Both the position numbers and the translations under genes were made by a program. Below the pieces are notes generated by a model. The model made no database searches and had not been told where the DNA came from. It saw nothing but the letters and a program-made list of their open reading frames with translations. A stretch of DNA of 9,324 nt from Bacteroidales bacterium (GTDB lineage Bacteria > Bacteroidota > Bacteroidia > Bacteroidales > Dysgonomonadaceae), in contig JAAZLV010000209.1 of NCBI GenBank assembly GCA_012799155.1, forward strand, positions 1 to 9,324, written 5' to 3'. Of the stretch, positions 1-6,095 are shown one piece after another. Position 1 is the first letter of the stretch. Every line of letters starts with the position of its first letter.

Positions 1-46
1 CTATAATCCTAGTATAGTGCTGATTACAAGATTGAGGTCTTTTTAT

Positions 47-80
47 TTTGTAATTATCCGGATTTTTTTTATTATCTTTG
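47..80 (+). promoter_or_regulatory. Bacteroidota-type promoter for the glycogen synthase homologue
   Basis: A perfect TAnnTTTG -7 element (TATCTTTG, 73-80) lies 25 bases upstream of the ATG at 106. A TTTG that could serve as the -33 element is at 47-50, giving a spacer of 22 bases, slightly longer than the usual 19-21. A transcript would start near 85-87 and have a leader of about 20 bases, A/T-rich and without a Shine-Dalgarno sequence, as is usual in this phylum. Assignment rests on motif match only. Confidence 0.6.
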
Positions 81-105
81 TACTCAAATTTAGAGATTTA
101 GCTCC

Positions 106-924
106 ATGTCCCAGAAAAAAATATTGTACATTACGCAGGAAATATACCCTTATCTCGATGAAACACCTATCTCGAACACGTCACGTTTCTTACCTCAGGC
201 CATCCAGGAAAAAGGAAAAGAAATAAGAGCCTTTATGCCCAAATATGGACCGATCAACGAACGTCGTAATCAGTTACACGAAGTGATCCGTCTCTCAGGG
301 ATGAACCTTATTATCGACGATTCCGACCACTCACTGATCATCAAGGTGGCCTCAATTCAAGCAGCTCGGATGCAGGTTTACTTCATCGACAATGAAGACT
401 ATTTTCAAAACAAAGAACTACTGACAGACAAAGAAGGAGCAGAATATGAAGACAATGATGAAAGGAGCATTTTCTTCATTCGCGGTGTGATGGAAACCAT
501 CAAGAAGCTACGATGGGTGCCTGACGTAATTCACTGCCATGGTTGGTTTTCGGCATTGGCCCCACTATTCATTAAAAAAGGATATGCGGATGATCCCTGT
601 TTCAGAAACAGTAAAGTTGTTTGCTCACTCTATGATGAGTCGTTTTCCAGACCCTTCCAACCCGATTTTGCCGGCAAGCTTCGATACGATGGTATCGGGG
701 ACAAAGAGGTTGAAGCTGTAAAAGCTCTTGGCACAATTGATTACAGCACACTCATGAAGCTGGCTATTGACTATTCCGATGGCATCATCATAGGAAGCGA
801 GAAGGTTGATCCGGAACTAATCCGCTATGCAACCGATAAAGGTATTCAGCAACTCCCATTCCAGAGCGACTTCGAACAGTACTCCGAAGATATCAATCGC
901 TTTTACGATCAAATTGATGCATGA
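106..924 (+). CDS. Glycogen/starch synthase homologue, N-terminal GT5 domain only, probably non-catalytic
   Basis: This 272-residue protein resembles the N-terminal Rossmann domain of glycogen synthase (GlgA, GT5, GT-B fold), which normally transfers glucose from ADP-glucose to a glucan in the cytoplasm. Its N-terminus aligns without gaps to E. coli GlgA (ILYITQEIYPYL against VLHVCSEMFPLL), and a HxH-x-W motif (HCHGW, 143-147) matches the family HAHDW. The stretch DYSDGIIIGSE (222-232) corresponds to the end of the GlgA N-domain (family pattern ADxVTTVS). However, the ADP-glucose-binding KTGGL is replaced by DETPI (18-22), so the key lysine is Asp. Full-length GlgA is about 480 residues; the C-terminal domain carrying the other nucleotide-sugar and catalytic residues is absent, and no remnant follows the stop. 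The reading frame is intact, so it looks like a maintained short family rather than decay. Catalysis is unlikely; a regulatory or binding role is inference. The ATG at 106 is chosen because the promoter ends at 80 and similarity begins within a few residues. Confidence 0.85.
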   Translation: MSQKKILYITQEIYPYLDETPISNTSRFLPQAIQEKGKEIRAFMPKYGPINERRNQLHEVIRLSGMNLIIDDSDHSLIIKVASIQAARMQVYFIDNEDYFQNKELLTDKEGAEYEDNDERSIFFIRGVMETIKKLRWVPDVIHCHGWFSALAPLFIKKGYADDPCFRNSKVVCSLYDESFSRPFQPDFAGKLRYDGIGDKEVEAVKALGTIDYSTLMKLAIDYSDGIIIGSEKVDPELIRYATDKGIQQLPFQSDFEQYSEDINRFYDQIDA

Positions 925-993
925 TTTTCTTAAAATCCTTAATGAATCCCATTTTTTAAATTGACGTAAGACAATTATCATTAAAAAATGAGA

Positions 994-1031
994 GAAAGCA
1001 TTTGAACAGCTTTCATCTGAACCTTTTTTTT
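994..1031 (+). terminator. Possible intrinsic terminator after the glycogen synthase homologue
   Basis: GAAAGC (994-999) can pair with GCTTTC (1009-1014) around a 9-base loop. AGA (991-993) with TCT (1016-1018) extends the stem past one bulged A. Eight T residues follow at 1024-1031, after a 5-base gap. The gap and modest stem make this weak. It is the only terminator-like structure in the 147-base gap between the two genes, apart from an A/T-only inverted repeat around 952-988. Confidence 0.3.
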
Positions 1032-1033
1032 CT

Positions 1034-1041
1034 GATATTTG
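1034..1041 (+). promoter_or_regulatory. Possible -7 element for the DUF4270 lipoprotein gene
   Basis: GATATTTG matches TAnnTTTG except at its first base and is followed by C, as is common for this element. It is 30 bases before the ATG at 1072, leaving a leader of roughly 25 bases. No TTTG -33 box is found at the right spacing (the nearest, 1001-1004, is too far). The gene could also be reached by read-through from the upstream gene. Confidence 0.3.
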
Positions 1042-1071
1042 CGCCGTCGAAAAAAAAATATATTGGAGCCA

Positions 1072-2466
1072 ATGAAACCCAACTCTTTATTCAAGGTGCT
1101 GATTGTGGCCTTACTCTCATTAATGGCACTCTCCTGTGACGACACACTCGATCAGGTTGGGTTCACCATCCAACCTGGAATGGACTCACTCACAGTTGGT
1201 ATCGACACCATGCATCTTAGAGCCCGTACCGTTCAACTCGATTCAATATTTGCCAGGACCAAGTATCCTGTTTTGGGAGAATATCTTGATCCTGTTTTCG
1301 GATCTATCAAATCAGAGTTTATGGGTGAATTCTACCTGCCTGAAGGATCAGAATTCAAACCGGGTGCCAACATTGATTCTGTGAGGGTTGTCCTATCGTA
1401 CACCACCATGATGGGTGATACTCTGGCGCCAATGGAATTGTCGGCATATGAGCTCAACAGATCACTTAAAGGAATCAACAACTACACACACATCAATCCG
1501 GAAGAGTATGCTGAAATGTCAGCACCCCTGGGGAAGAAAGTATTTACAGGAAAAAACAACAATTATCACACCGAGTATTACACTTCTGGATACGGGAACA
1601 CCGAGTCTTACAAGGTTTACGACATCAGCGTGAATCTCCCACTGACATTTGGCGCACGGTTTCTCAATGAATACAACAAACCGGGGCATGGGAAGATGAG
1701 CGATTTGAACAGCTTCAGAGAATTCTTTCCTGGTCTCTACTTTACAACCAGTTTTGGGAACAGTACCATCATAAACGTCAATTACACCACCTTCTACGTT
1801 CATTATCACTATACCGATGTGAAAGGTTCTTCGACCGGTCAGGATACGATCCGCACCGATGCAATGAAACTCTACATAACTCCTGATGTGACCCAGATCA
1901 ACACTATTCGCAGCAACAACCAACAGTTGTTGGAAGAAAGCGACAGTCACACCTTTGTGAAAAGTCCGGCAGGTGTAGTAACCGAGATTACCTTCCCTTT
2001 TAGCGAGATTAATCAGGAATTAGAATCCAGAGCACTCAACTTGGCAAATTTTACCTACTATGCAATTCCTGAGGCAACTGAAAATCCTCTTGTGAAAATC
2101 TCACCACCCGATTATCTGTTGTTGGTGAACCGGGATTCATTGGCTGGATTCTTTGAACAGGGTAAACTACCGGACAATGTTACCAGTTTCCTCTCCGATC
2201 AGTTCGATAAAAGCACTTACAGCTACGACTTCAACAACATCTCTGCGATGATGAACTACTATAACCGAACGATCGGAGAAGATCCAGAAGACCTGGTCTA
2301 TTATCTGATTCCGGTAGACGCAACCATCACCACCTCACAGCAGAGTTACTATTCTTCAGGTAGCCAAACGCTGACCGACCTACAAAACCAGATGTGGCCC
2401 ACGGCAGCCAAACTTGACAAAAGAGAGGGTAACCTGAAAATAGAATTGATATTCAGTAATTATTGA
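1072..2466 (+). CDS. DUF4270 family lipoprotein
   Basis: This 464-residue protein has a lipoprotein signal peptide: Lys near the N-terminus, a hydrophobic core at about residues 7-20, and a lipobox-like ALSC ending at Cys22. The mature protein would start CDDTLDQVGF. Acidic residues directly after the cysteine resemble the Bacteroidota signal for surface display, although its rules vary between genera. The mature part is rich in Tyr, Thr, Ser and Asn and in predicted beta-type stretches, with no transmembrane segment. The start CDDTLDQVGFTIQPGMDSL, the length, and the place after a short glycogen synthase are typical of DUF4270 proteins as I recall them; no biochemical function is established for that family. 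I chose the ATG at 1072 over an upstream TTG at 1039: the TTG lies inside the candidate promoter, and the 11 extra residues (R/K-rich) would precede an otherwise normal signal peptide. Its function is unknown; the outer membrane location is inferred. Confidence 0.85.
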   Translation: MKPNSLFKVLIVALLSLMALSCDDTLDQVGFTIQPGMDSLTVGIDTMHLRARTVQLDSIFARTKYPVLGEYLDPVFGSIKSEFMGEFYLPEGSEFKPGANIDSVRVVLSYTTMMGDTLAPMELSAYELNRSLKGINNYTHINPEEYAEMSAPLGKKVFTGKNNNYHTEYYTSGYGNTESYKVYDISVNLPLTFGARFLNEYNKPGHGKMSDLNSFREFFPGLYFTTSFGNSTIINVNYTTFYVHYHYTDVKGSSTGQDTIRTDAMKLYITPDVTQINTIRSNNQQLLEESDSHTFVKSPAGVVTEITFPFSEINQELESRALNLANFTYYAIPEATENPLVKISPPDYLLLVNRDSLAGFFEQGKLPDNVTSFLSDQFDKSTYSYDFNNISAMMNYYNRTIGEDPEDLVYYLIPVDATITTSQQSYYSSGSQTLTDLQNQMWPTAAKLDKREGNLKIELIFSNY

Positions 2467-2472
2467 GATAAT

Positions 2473-2497
2473 TGGTGAAAACTGGCTGCTTTCGCCA
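2473..2497 (+). terminator. Hairpin between convergent DUF4270 gene and ruvB
   Basis: TGGTGAAA (2473-2480) pairs with TTTCGCCA (2490-2497) over 8 base pairs, including one G-U wobble, around a 9-base loop. It starts 7 bases after the stop codon of the rightward gene and ends 5 bases before the ruvB stop codon. In the leftward RNA the wobble becomes a C-A mismatch, so the hairpin suits the rightward (DUF4270) transcript better. No T-run follows, so it may act as a 3' end stabiliser or a Rho-assisted stop rather than a classic intrinsic terminator. Confidence 0.4.
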
Positions 2498-2501
2498 CAG
2501 G

Positions 2502-3533
2502 TTAGAATAACTCTCGCTGCTCCCCCCTCTTCACTCTGCCCAAATGAAGATAAGCCAATTCAGTCACCTCACGACCACGTGGGGTGCGCTTGATAAATCC
2601 CTCCTTGATGAGAAACGGTTCATATACCTCTTCAATTGTACCGGCATCATCTCCAACAGCGGTGGCGATTGTAGTGATTCCCACCGGTCCACCATTGAAT
2701 TTATCAATGATCGTGAGCAATATTTTATTGTCGATTTCATCCAGCCCATGTTTGTCAATGTAAAGCGCTTCGAGCGCATAGGTTGAAATGGCCCGGTCAA
2801 TACGCCCGTTGCCCTTCACCTGTGCAAAGTCACGCACCCTTCGCAGAAGGGCGTTGGCCACTCGCGGTGTACCGCGGCTGCGTGAGGCAATCTCCAATGC
2901 AGCATTCCGGTCGCAAGCGATCTGCAGGATATCTGCAGATCTTAGGACAATACCTGTAAGGGTATCGATGTCGTAATATTCAAGATGCATATTTATCCCG
3001 AAGCGGGCACGTAGGGGACTGGTGAGCAGACCGCTGCGGGTGGTAGCACCCACCAGTGTGAAAGGATTGAGATCGATTTGTATGGAGCGGGCACTCGGTC
3101 CCTTGTCGATTACGATGTCGATGCGATAGTCCTCCATCGCACTGTAGAGGTACTCCTCCACCACAGGTGAGAGACGATGTATCTCGTCAATAAATAGAAC
3201 ATCGTTGGGTTCCAACGAAGTGAGTATTCCAGCAAGGTCCCCCGGCTTGTCAAGCACCGGTCCTGAGGAAACCCTGAACCCAACACCCAGCTCATTGGCG
3301 ATGATGTTCGACAGGGTGGTTTTACCCAGTCCTGGGGGACCGTGTAGCAGCACGTGATCGAGCGATTCACCCCTCATACGGGCGGCACTTACGAAAATCT
3401 TCAGGTTTTCTACGATCTTCTCCTGTCCGTTGAAGCCAGTAAAGGTAAGGGGACGCAGTGTATTTTCCACTTCCCTCTCGCCCTCCGGCAACATACTTTT
3501 TGCCCGGATATCAAATGATTCCTCTATTGTCAT
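2502..3533 (-). CDS. ruvB: Holliday junction branch migration ATPase RuvB
   Basis: RuvB is the hexameric AAA+ motor that, with RuvA, drives branch migration of Holliday junctions in recombination and repair, before RuvC cleavage. The 343-residue protein has full family length. Visible in order: the N-terminal [12 protein letters not shown] segment (26-37), Walker [10 protein letters not shown] (65-73, Lys71), Walker B VLFIDE (112-117), sensor 1 GATTRSG (162-168), the SPLRARFG segment with the arginine-finger region (172-179), sensor 2 [12 protein letters not shown] (221-232), and a C-terminal winged helix (about 280-335) with [18 protein letters not shown]. All key residues are present. It lies 26 bases downstream of queG on the same strand, so co-transcription is likely. 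A perfect TAnnTTTG element in that gap suggests it also has its own promoter. No ruvA or ruvC is in the window, which is usual in Bacteroidales, where ruvB is often separate (recall). Confidence 0.98.
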   Translation of the reverse strand: MTIEESFDIRAKSMLPEGEREVENTLRPLTFTGFNGQEKIVENLKIFVSAARMRGESLDHVLLHGPPGLGKTTLSNIIANELGVGFRVSSGPVLDKPGDLAGILTSLEPNDVLFIDEIHRLSPVVEEYLYSAMEDYRIDIVIDKGPSARSIQIDLNPFTLVGATTRSGLLTSPLRARFGINMHLEYYDIDTLTGIVLRSADILQIACDRNAALEIASRSRGTPRVANALLRRVRDFAQVKGNGRIDRAISTYALEALYIDKHGLDEIDNKILLTIIDKFNGGPVGITTIATAVGDDAGTIEEVYEPFLIKEGFIKRTPRGREVTELAYLHLGRVKRGEQRELF

Positions 3534-3550
3534 AATCTTGCTGCAAAATG

Positions 3551-3558
3551 CAAATGTA
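3551..3558 (-). promoter_or_regulatory. -7 promoter element for ruvB
   Basis: On the minus strand TACATTTG is a perfect TAnnTTTG, 17 bases before the ruvB ATG and overlapping the last codons of queG. The -33 position has only a partial match (TTTC, 20 bases upstream). If used, ruvB would have a leader of about 12 bases and could be expressed independently of queG. Confidence 0.4.
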
Positions 3559-3559
3559 G

Positions 3560-4480
3560 CTATTTCCTGCGACTTTTGGAAATGGCTGATGCGTTGCGTT
3601 TCAAACCGCTTAACTTAGCTCTTTTTACTGCCGACTGACGAAAGATATGGTTCCAGCGATCCTCATCCATCTCCATGATCTGCTCCAGATCAAGTTTCAG
3701 AAATGCATCCGATGGCATGAACTCAGGTATGTTGTGCGACATGGCATCCCGATTCCAGGGACATACCTTCTGGCAGATATCACAGCCGTAAACATTGTTC
3801 CGTAAATTGGGTACAATTTCGGGTGCTATCTCACCCTTATTTTCAATAGTCTGATAGGAAATGCAACGGGTGGCATTCAAGCGGTATGGTTCTTCGATGG
3901 CATTGGTGGGACAGGAGCGGAGACAGCGGGTGCAGTCGCCACAGTTCTCGGTGACAGGCTCATCGTAATCGAGTTCAATATCTATGATCAACTCTCCAAG
4001 AAAAAAATAAGAACCTTTGCCTGGAATTATCAGCAGAGTATTCTTGCCAATGAAACCCAAACCTGCACGTGCTGCCCAAAATCGCTCCAGGACGGGTGCG
4101 GAGTCGGAGAAATACCTTCCTGTAACGTCCGGAACACGCTCCCTTATCCATTCGAATAGGCACCGAAGCTTCTCTCTTACCACCTCGTGATAATCCTTCC
4201 CATAGGCATAATAGGCGAACTGAGGCACCTTTCCCGGAAGTTTTACAGGCGGATAGTAATTCAGCGCAACCGATATGATGGAACGTGCACCCTCCACCAG
4301 CAGACGCGGATCGAGTCGCTTGTCGATGTTACGCTCCATATAACCCATACCTCCCTGCCAGTGATCCTGCAACCACTGCATGTAGCGCTCCTCCTCTCCG
4401 CTTTCGGTAGCGCGGCAAATACCGCATGCATCGAAGCCCAGGTCTAGAGCCTTCTGTTTGATCTCATCTGAAAAAGCCAT
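3560..4480 (-). CDS. queG: Epoxyqueuosine reductase QueG
   Basis: QueG catalyses the last step of queuosine synthesis, reducing epoxyqueuosine to queuosine at the wobble position of GUN-anticodon tRNAs. It uses cobalamin and two [4Fe-4S] clusters. In this 306-residue protein the N-terminal cobalamin-binding part includes DACGI (17-21), the conserved DSAPVLER motif (126-133, whose Asp aligns with the proposed proton donor), and the [15 protein letters not shown] segment (137-151). The ferredoxin-like domain has C180-x2-C183-x2-C186-x3-C190-P, then C206 and C233-x2-C236-x3-C240-P, enough for two clusters. E. coli QueG is about 380 residues; this one stops shortly after the second cluster and lacks most of the C-terminal HEAT-like region, as I recall for short Bacteroidota versions. 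The start [21 protein letters not shown] fits family N-termini. It is the first gene of a leftward unit with ruvB; no other queuosine genes are nearby. Confidence 0.96.
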   Translation of the reverse strand: MAFSDEIKQKALDLGFDACGICRATESGEEERYMQWLQDHWQGGMGYMERNIDKRLDPRLLVEGARSIISVALNYYPPVKLPGKVPQFAYYAYGKDYHEVVREKLRCLFEWIRERVPDVTGRYFSDSAPVLERFWAARAGLGFIGKNTLLIIPGKGSYFFLGELIIDIELDYDEPVTENCGDCTRCLRSCPTNAIEEPYRLNATRCISYQTIENKGEIAPEIVPNLRNNVYGCDICQKVCPWNRDAMSHNIPEFMPSDAFLKLDLEQIMEMDEDRWNHIFRQSAVKRAKLSGLKRNASAISKSRRK

Positions 4481-4485
4481 TCTCG

Positions 4486-4493
4486 CAAATGTA
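4486..4493 (-). promoter_or_regulatory. -7 promoter element immediately upstream of queG
   Basis: TACATTTG on the minus strand is a perfect TAnnTTTG and is followed by CGAGA and then the queG ATG at 4480. Only five bases separate element and start codon, so a transcript would begin at or within a few bases of the ATG. No TTTG is found at the -33 spacing. The same TACATTTGC octamer plus C also precedes ruvB. Confidence 0.45.
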
Positions 4494-4548
4494 CATCAAA
4501 AAACAAAATTAGCCTTAAAAAACGGGTAGTTTCAAGAGACACATTTTT

Positions 4549-4570
4549 CACGACTGTTGCAACAAGGGTG
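4549..4570. promoter_or_regulatory. Candidate operator dyad in the queG/flippase divergent region
   Basis: The perfect 10-bp palindrome TGTTGCAACA (4555-4564) is flanked symmetrically by CAC (4549-4551) and GTG (4568-4570). This gives CAC-N3-TGTTGCAACA-N3-GTG, all centred on the same point, with 8 of 11 positions matching in each half-site. It lies upstream of the candidate flippase -7 element at 4602 and about 70 bases from the queG start, a sensible place for a dimeric regulator. No regulator gene is in the window, and no second copy was noticed. Confidence 0.3.
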
Positions 4571-4601
4571 TCAAAAATCCAGATATGTAAATTAAGTTGC
4601 G

Positions 4602-4609
4602 TATTTTTG
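4602..4609 (+). promoter_or_regulatory. -7 promoter element for the flippase-glycosyltransferase unit
   Basis: TATTTTTG is a perfect TAnnTTTG followed by C. It lies 30 bases before the ATG at 4640, predicting a leader of about 25 bases. No clear TTTG lies 19-21 bases upstream. Its position supports the ATG at 4640 as start rather than the GTG at 4568. Confidence 0.5.
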
Positions 4610-4639
4610 CGAGGCAAACCGCTATTTTTAGACCCTCTG

Positions 4640-6085
4640 ATGACGGAACCAACACTCAAACATAAAACTACAGTATCACTCTTCTGGAGTTTTCTGGATA
4701 AATTTGGGCAACAGCTCATCTTTTTGGGTAGTAGTATCGTGCTGATGCGTATCCTTACTCCCTCTGAATATGGATTGATCGGGGCACTAACCATCTTTAT
4801 TGCTTTCTCAGCATTACTTGTTGATAGTGGATTCAGTCGTGCCCTTCTCAACAGAAAGCATATCACAGATGAAGAGTACAGCACTGTATTCTATTTCAAC
4901 CTGCTGTTCAGCATTTTGCTTTATTTGCTACTATTCGCTGCAGCCCCCCTCATTGCACAACTCTTCCACGATCCCCGGCTCATACTTATTTCCCGCGTTC
5001 TCTTCCTTTCACTCATCCTCAATGCCGCGGGTATGATCCAAATGACACTCCTTACCAAAAAGGCAAATTTCAAAGGAATCACTCGTGTGAATCTCGCGGC
5101 TCAAGTTATTGCTGTAATTGTTGCCATAGTGATGGCATTGAATGGATATGGTGTCTGGTCGCTGGTTGTGCAGAACCTTCTTATTGCTCTCTTCCGCACA
5201 TTGTTTCTCTGGAGTTACTCACGCTGGACACCACTGAAGCAGTTCAGCCTAAAACTGCTTCACTCCTTTACCAGGCTGAGTTACAAGTTAGTTACCACTT
5301 CTCTTATAAACGCCGTCTTTAACAATATCTACCCATCCATCATTGCCTACTTCTATCCAAATGCGATGCATCAAGTGGGCTATTACAATCAGGCTCAGAA
5401 ATATCAGGATATACCTTTTGGAATCCTGTCCAACACATTCCGATCCGTCTCAATACTGATACTCCCCGAGATCAACGATCAGACTGAAAGGTTGCATCGT
5501 GTGGTGAGCAAAATGATGAAATCACTCGCTTTCTTGTCTTTTCCCATCGGATTCCTGATGATTCTGATTGCCGAGCCTACTTTCCTCTTTCTCTTCCAGG
5601 AGAAATGGTTGCCGGCAGTACCCTACTTCCGGATACTCACACTTGCGGGAATCATCTCTCCCTTTGCGTTTATATTGAATGAGCTCTTTATCGCCAGAGA
5701 GAAAGCCAATTACTTTCTCGGAGTGGAGATCATCCGGCGACTGATACTGGTGCTCCTCATCGCACTGCTCTTCCGTTATGGTATCATGGGGCTTGCAGCC
5801 AGCTGGGTTATCTATACCTATGTCACACTGATCATCTCTCTCATCCTTTCACGGCGACTAATCCGATACTCTCTGTCAGCTTTTGCCAGCGATGTGCTTC
5901 CCTACCTGTTGCTGGCTCTGATTAGTAGCGGTATTGCATGGTTCATAACCCGTAATATCCAGCATGACTTGCTCTTTATCTTTACAGGGAGCGTTATTGT
6001 GGCTTTCTTCTACCTTCTATTTTGCCGCCTCCTGAGACTTGAGATGATCCAGGAGATCAAGGAGTGGATCATCACACAAAAATAA
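4640..6085 (+). CDS. Polysaccharide flippase of the MOP superfamily (Wzx/WzxC-like)
   Basis: This 481-residue integral inner-membrane protein has 12 or more hydrophobic segments distributed from residue 12 to 463, with basic loops. It fits the polysaccharide-transporter branch of the MOP superfamily, which flips undecaprenyl-linked sugar repeat units across the membrane. Family-like features are an N-terminal segment TVSLFWSFLDKFGQQL (11-26), the loop LTPSEYGLIGA (39-49), the region DSGFSRALLNRK (62-73), and the central GYYNQAQKYQDIPFGILSN (247-265), which is characteristic of WzxC/TuaB-type exporters. The ATG at 4640 begins directly before the first helix and lies downstream of the promoter element. 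A GTG at 4568 would add 24 residues (MSKIQICKLS...) that run through that promoter and look unlike coding sequence. The glycosyltransferase gene follows after 10 bases, implying one operon. The substrate cannot be told from sequence; lipopolysaccharide O-unit, capsule or another glycan are all possible. Confidence 0.9.
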   Translation: MTEPTLKHKTTVSLFWSFLDKFGQQLIFLGSSIVLMRILTPSEYGLIGALTIFIAFSALLVDSGFSRALLNRKHITDEEYSTVFYFNLLFSILLYLLLFAAAPLIAQLFHDPRLILISRVLFLSLILNAAGMIQMTLLTKKANFKGITRVNLAAQVIAVIVAIVMALNGYGVWSLVVQNLLIALFRTLFLWSYSRWTPLKQFSLKLLHSFTRLSYKLVTTSLINAVFNNIYPSIIAYFYPNAMHQVGYYNQAQKYQDIPFGILSNTFRSVSILILPEINDQTERLHRVVSKMMKSLAFLSFPIGFLMILIAEPTFLFLFQEKWLPAVPYFRILTLAGIISPFAFILNELFIAREKANYFLGVEIIRRLILVLLIALLFRYGIMGLAASWVIYTYVTLIISLILSRRLIRYSLSAFASDVLPYLLLALISSGIAWFITRNIQHDLLFIFTGSVIVAFFYLLFCRLLRLEMIQEIKEWIITQK

Positions 6086-6095
6086 GCTGCTTCAC

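Noticed and set aside
85..92. CAAATTTA, a minus-strand TAnnTTTG that could be a divergent promoter for a gene left of the window
   Set aside because: It overlaps the rightward gene's leader, has no -33 match, and any leftward gene would start more than 80 bases away outside the window; chance is likely in such A/T-rich sequence.
952..988. A/T-only inverted repeat TTTTTTAA...TTAAAAAA with inner ATTG/CAAT
   Set aside because: The stem is almost entirely A-T with a bulge, so it is too weak to call a terminator or operator.
1519..1950. 143-codon open frame on the minus strand opposite the DUF4270 gene
   Set aside because: It is entirely antisense to a well-supported gene, has no recognisable domain, and has no promoter element in front of it.
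4568..4639. Upstream GTG start giving a 24-residue N-terminal extension of the flippase
   Set aside because: The extension runs through the candidate promoter and has no family similarity; the ATG at 4640 starts directly before the first membrane helix.
4444..4884. 146-codon open frame on the minus strand spanning the queG start and flippase start
   Set aside because: It overlaps two well-supported genes and the divergent promoters between them, and its translation resembles no family I know.
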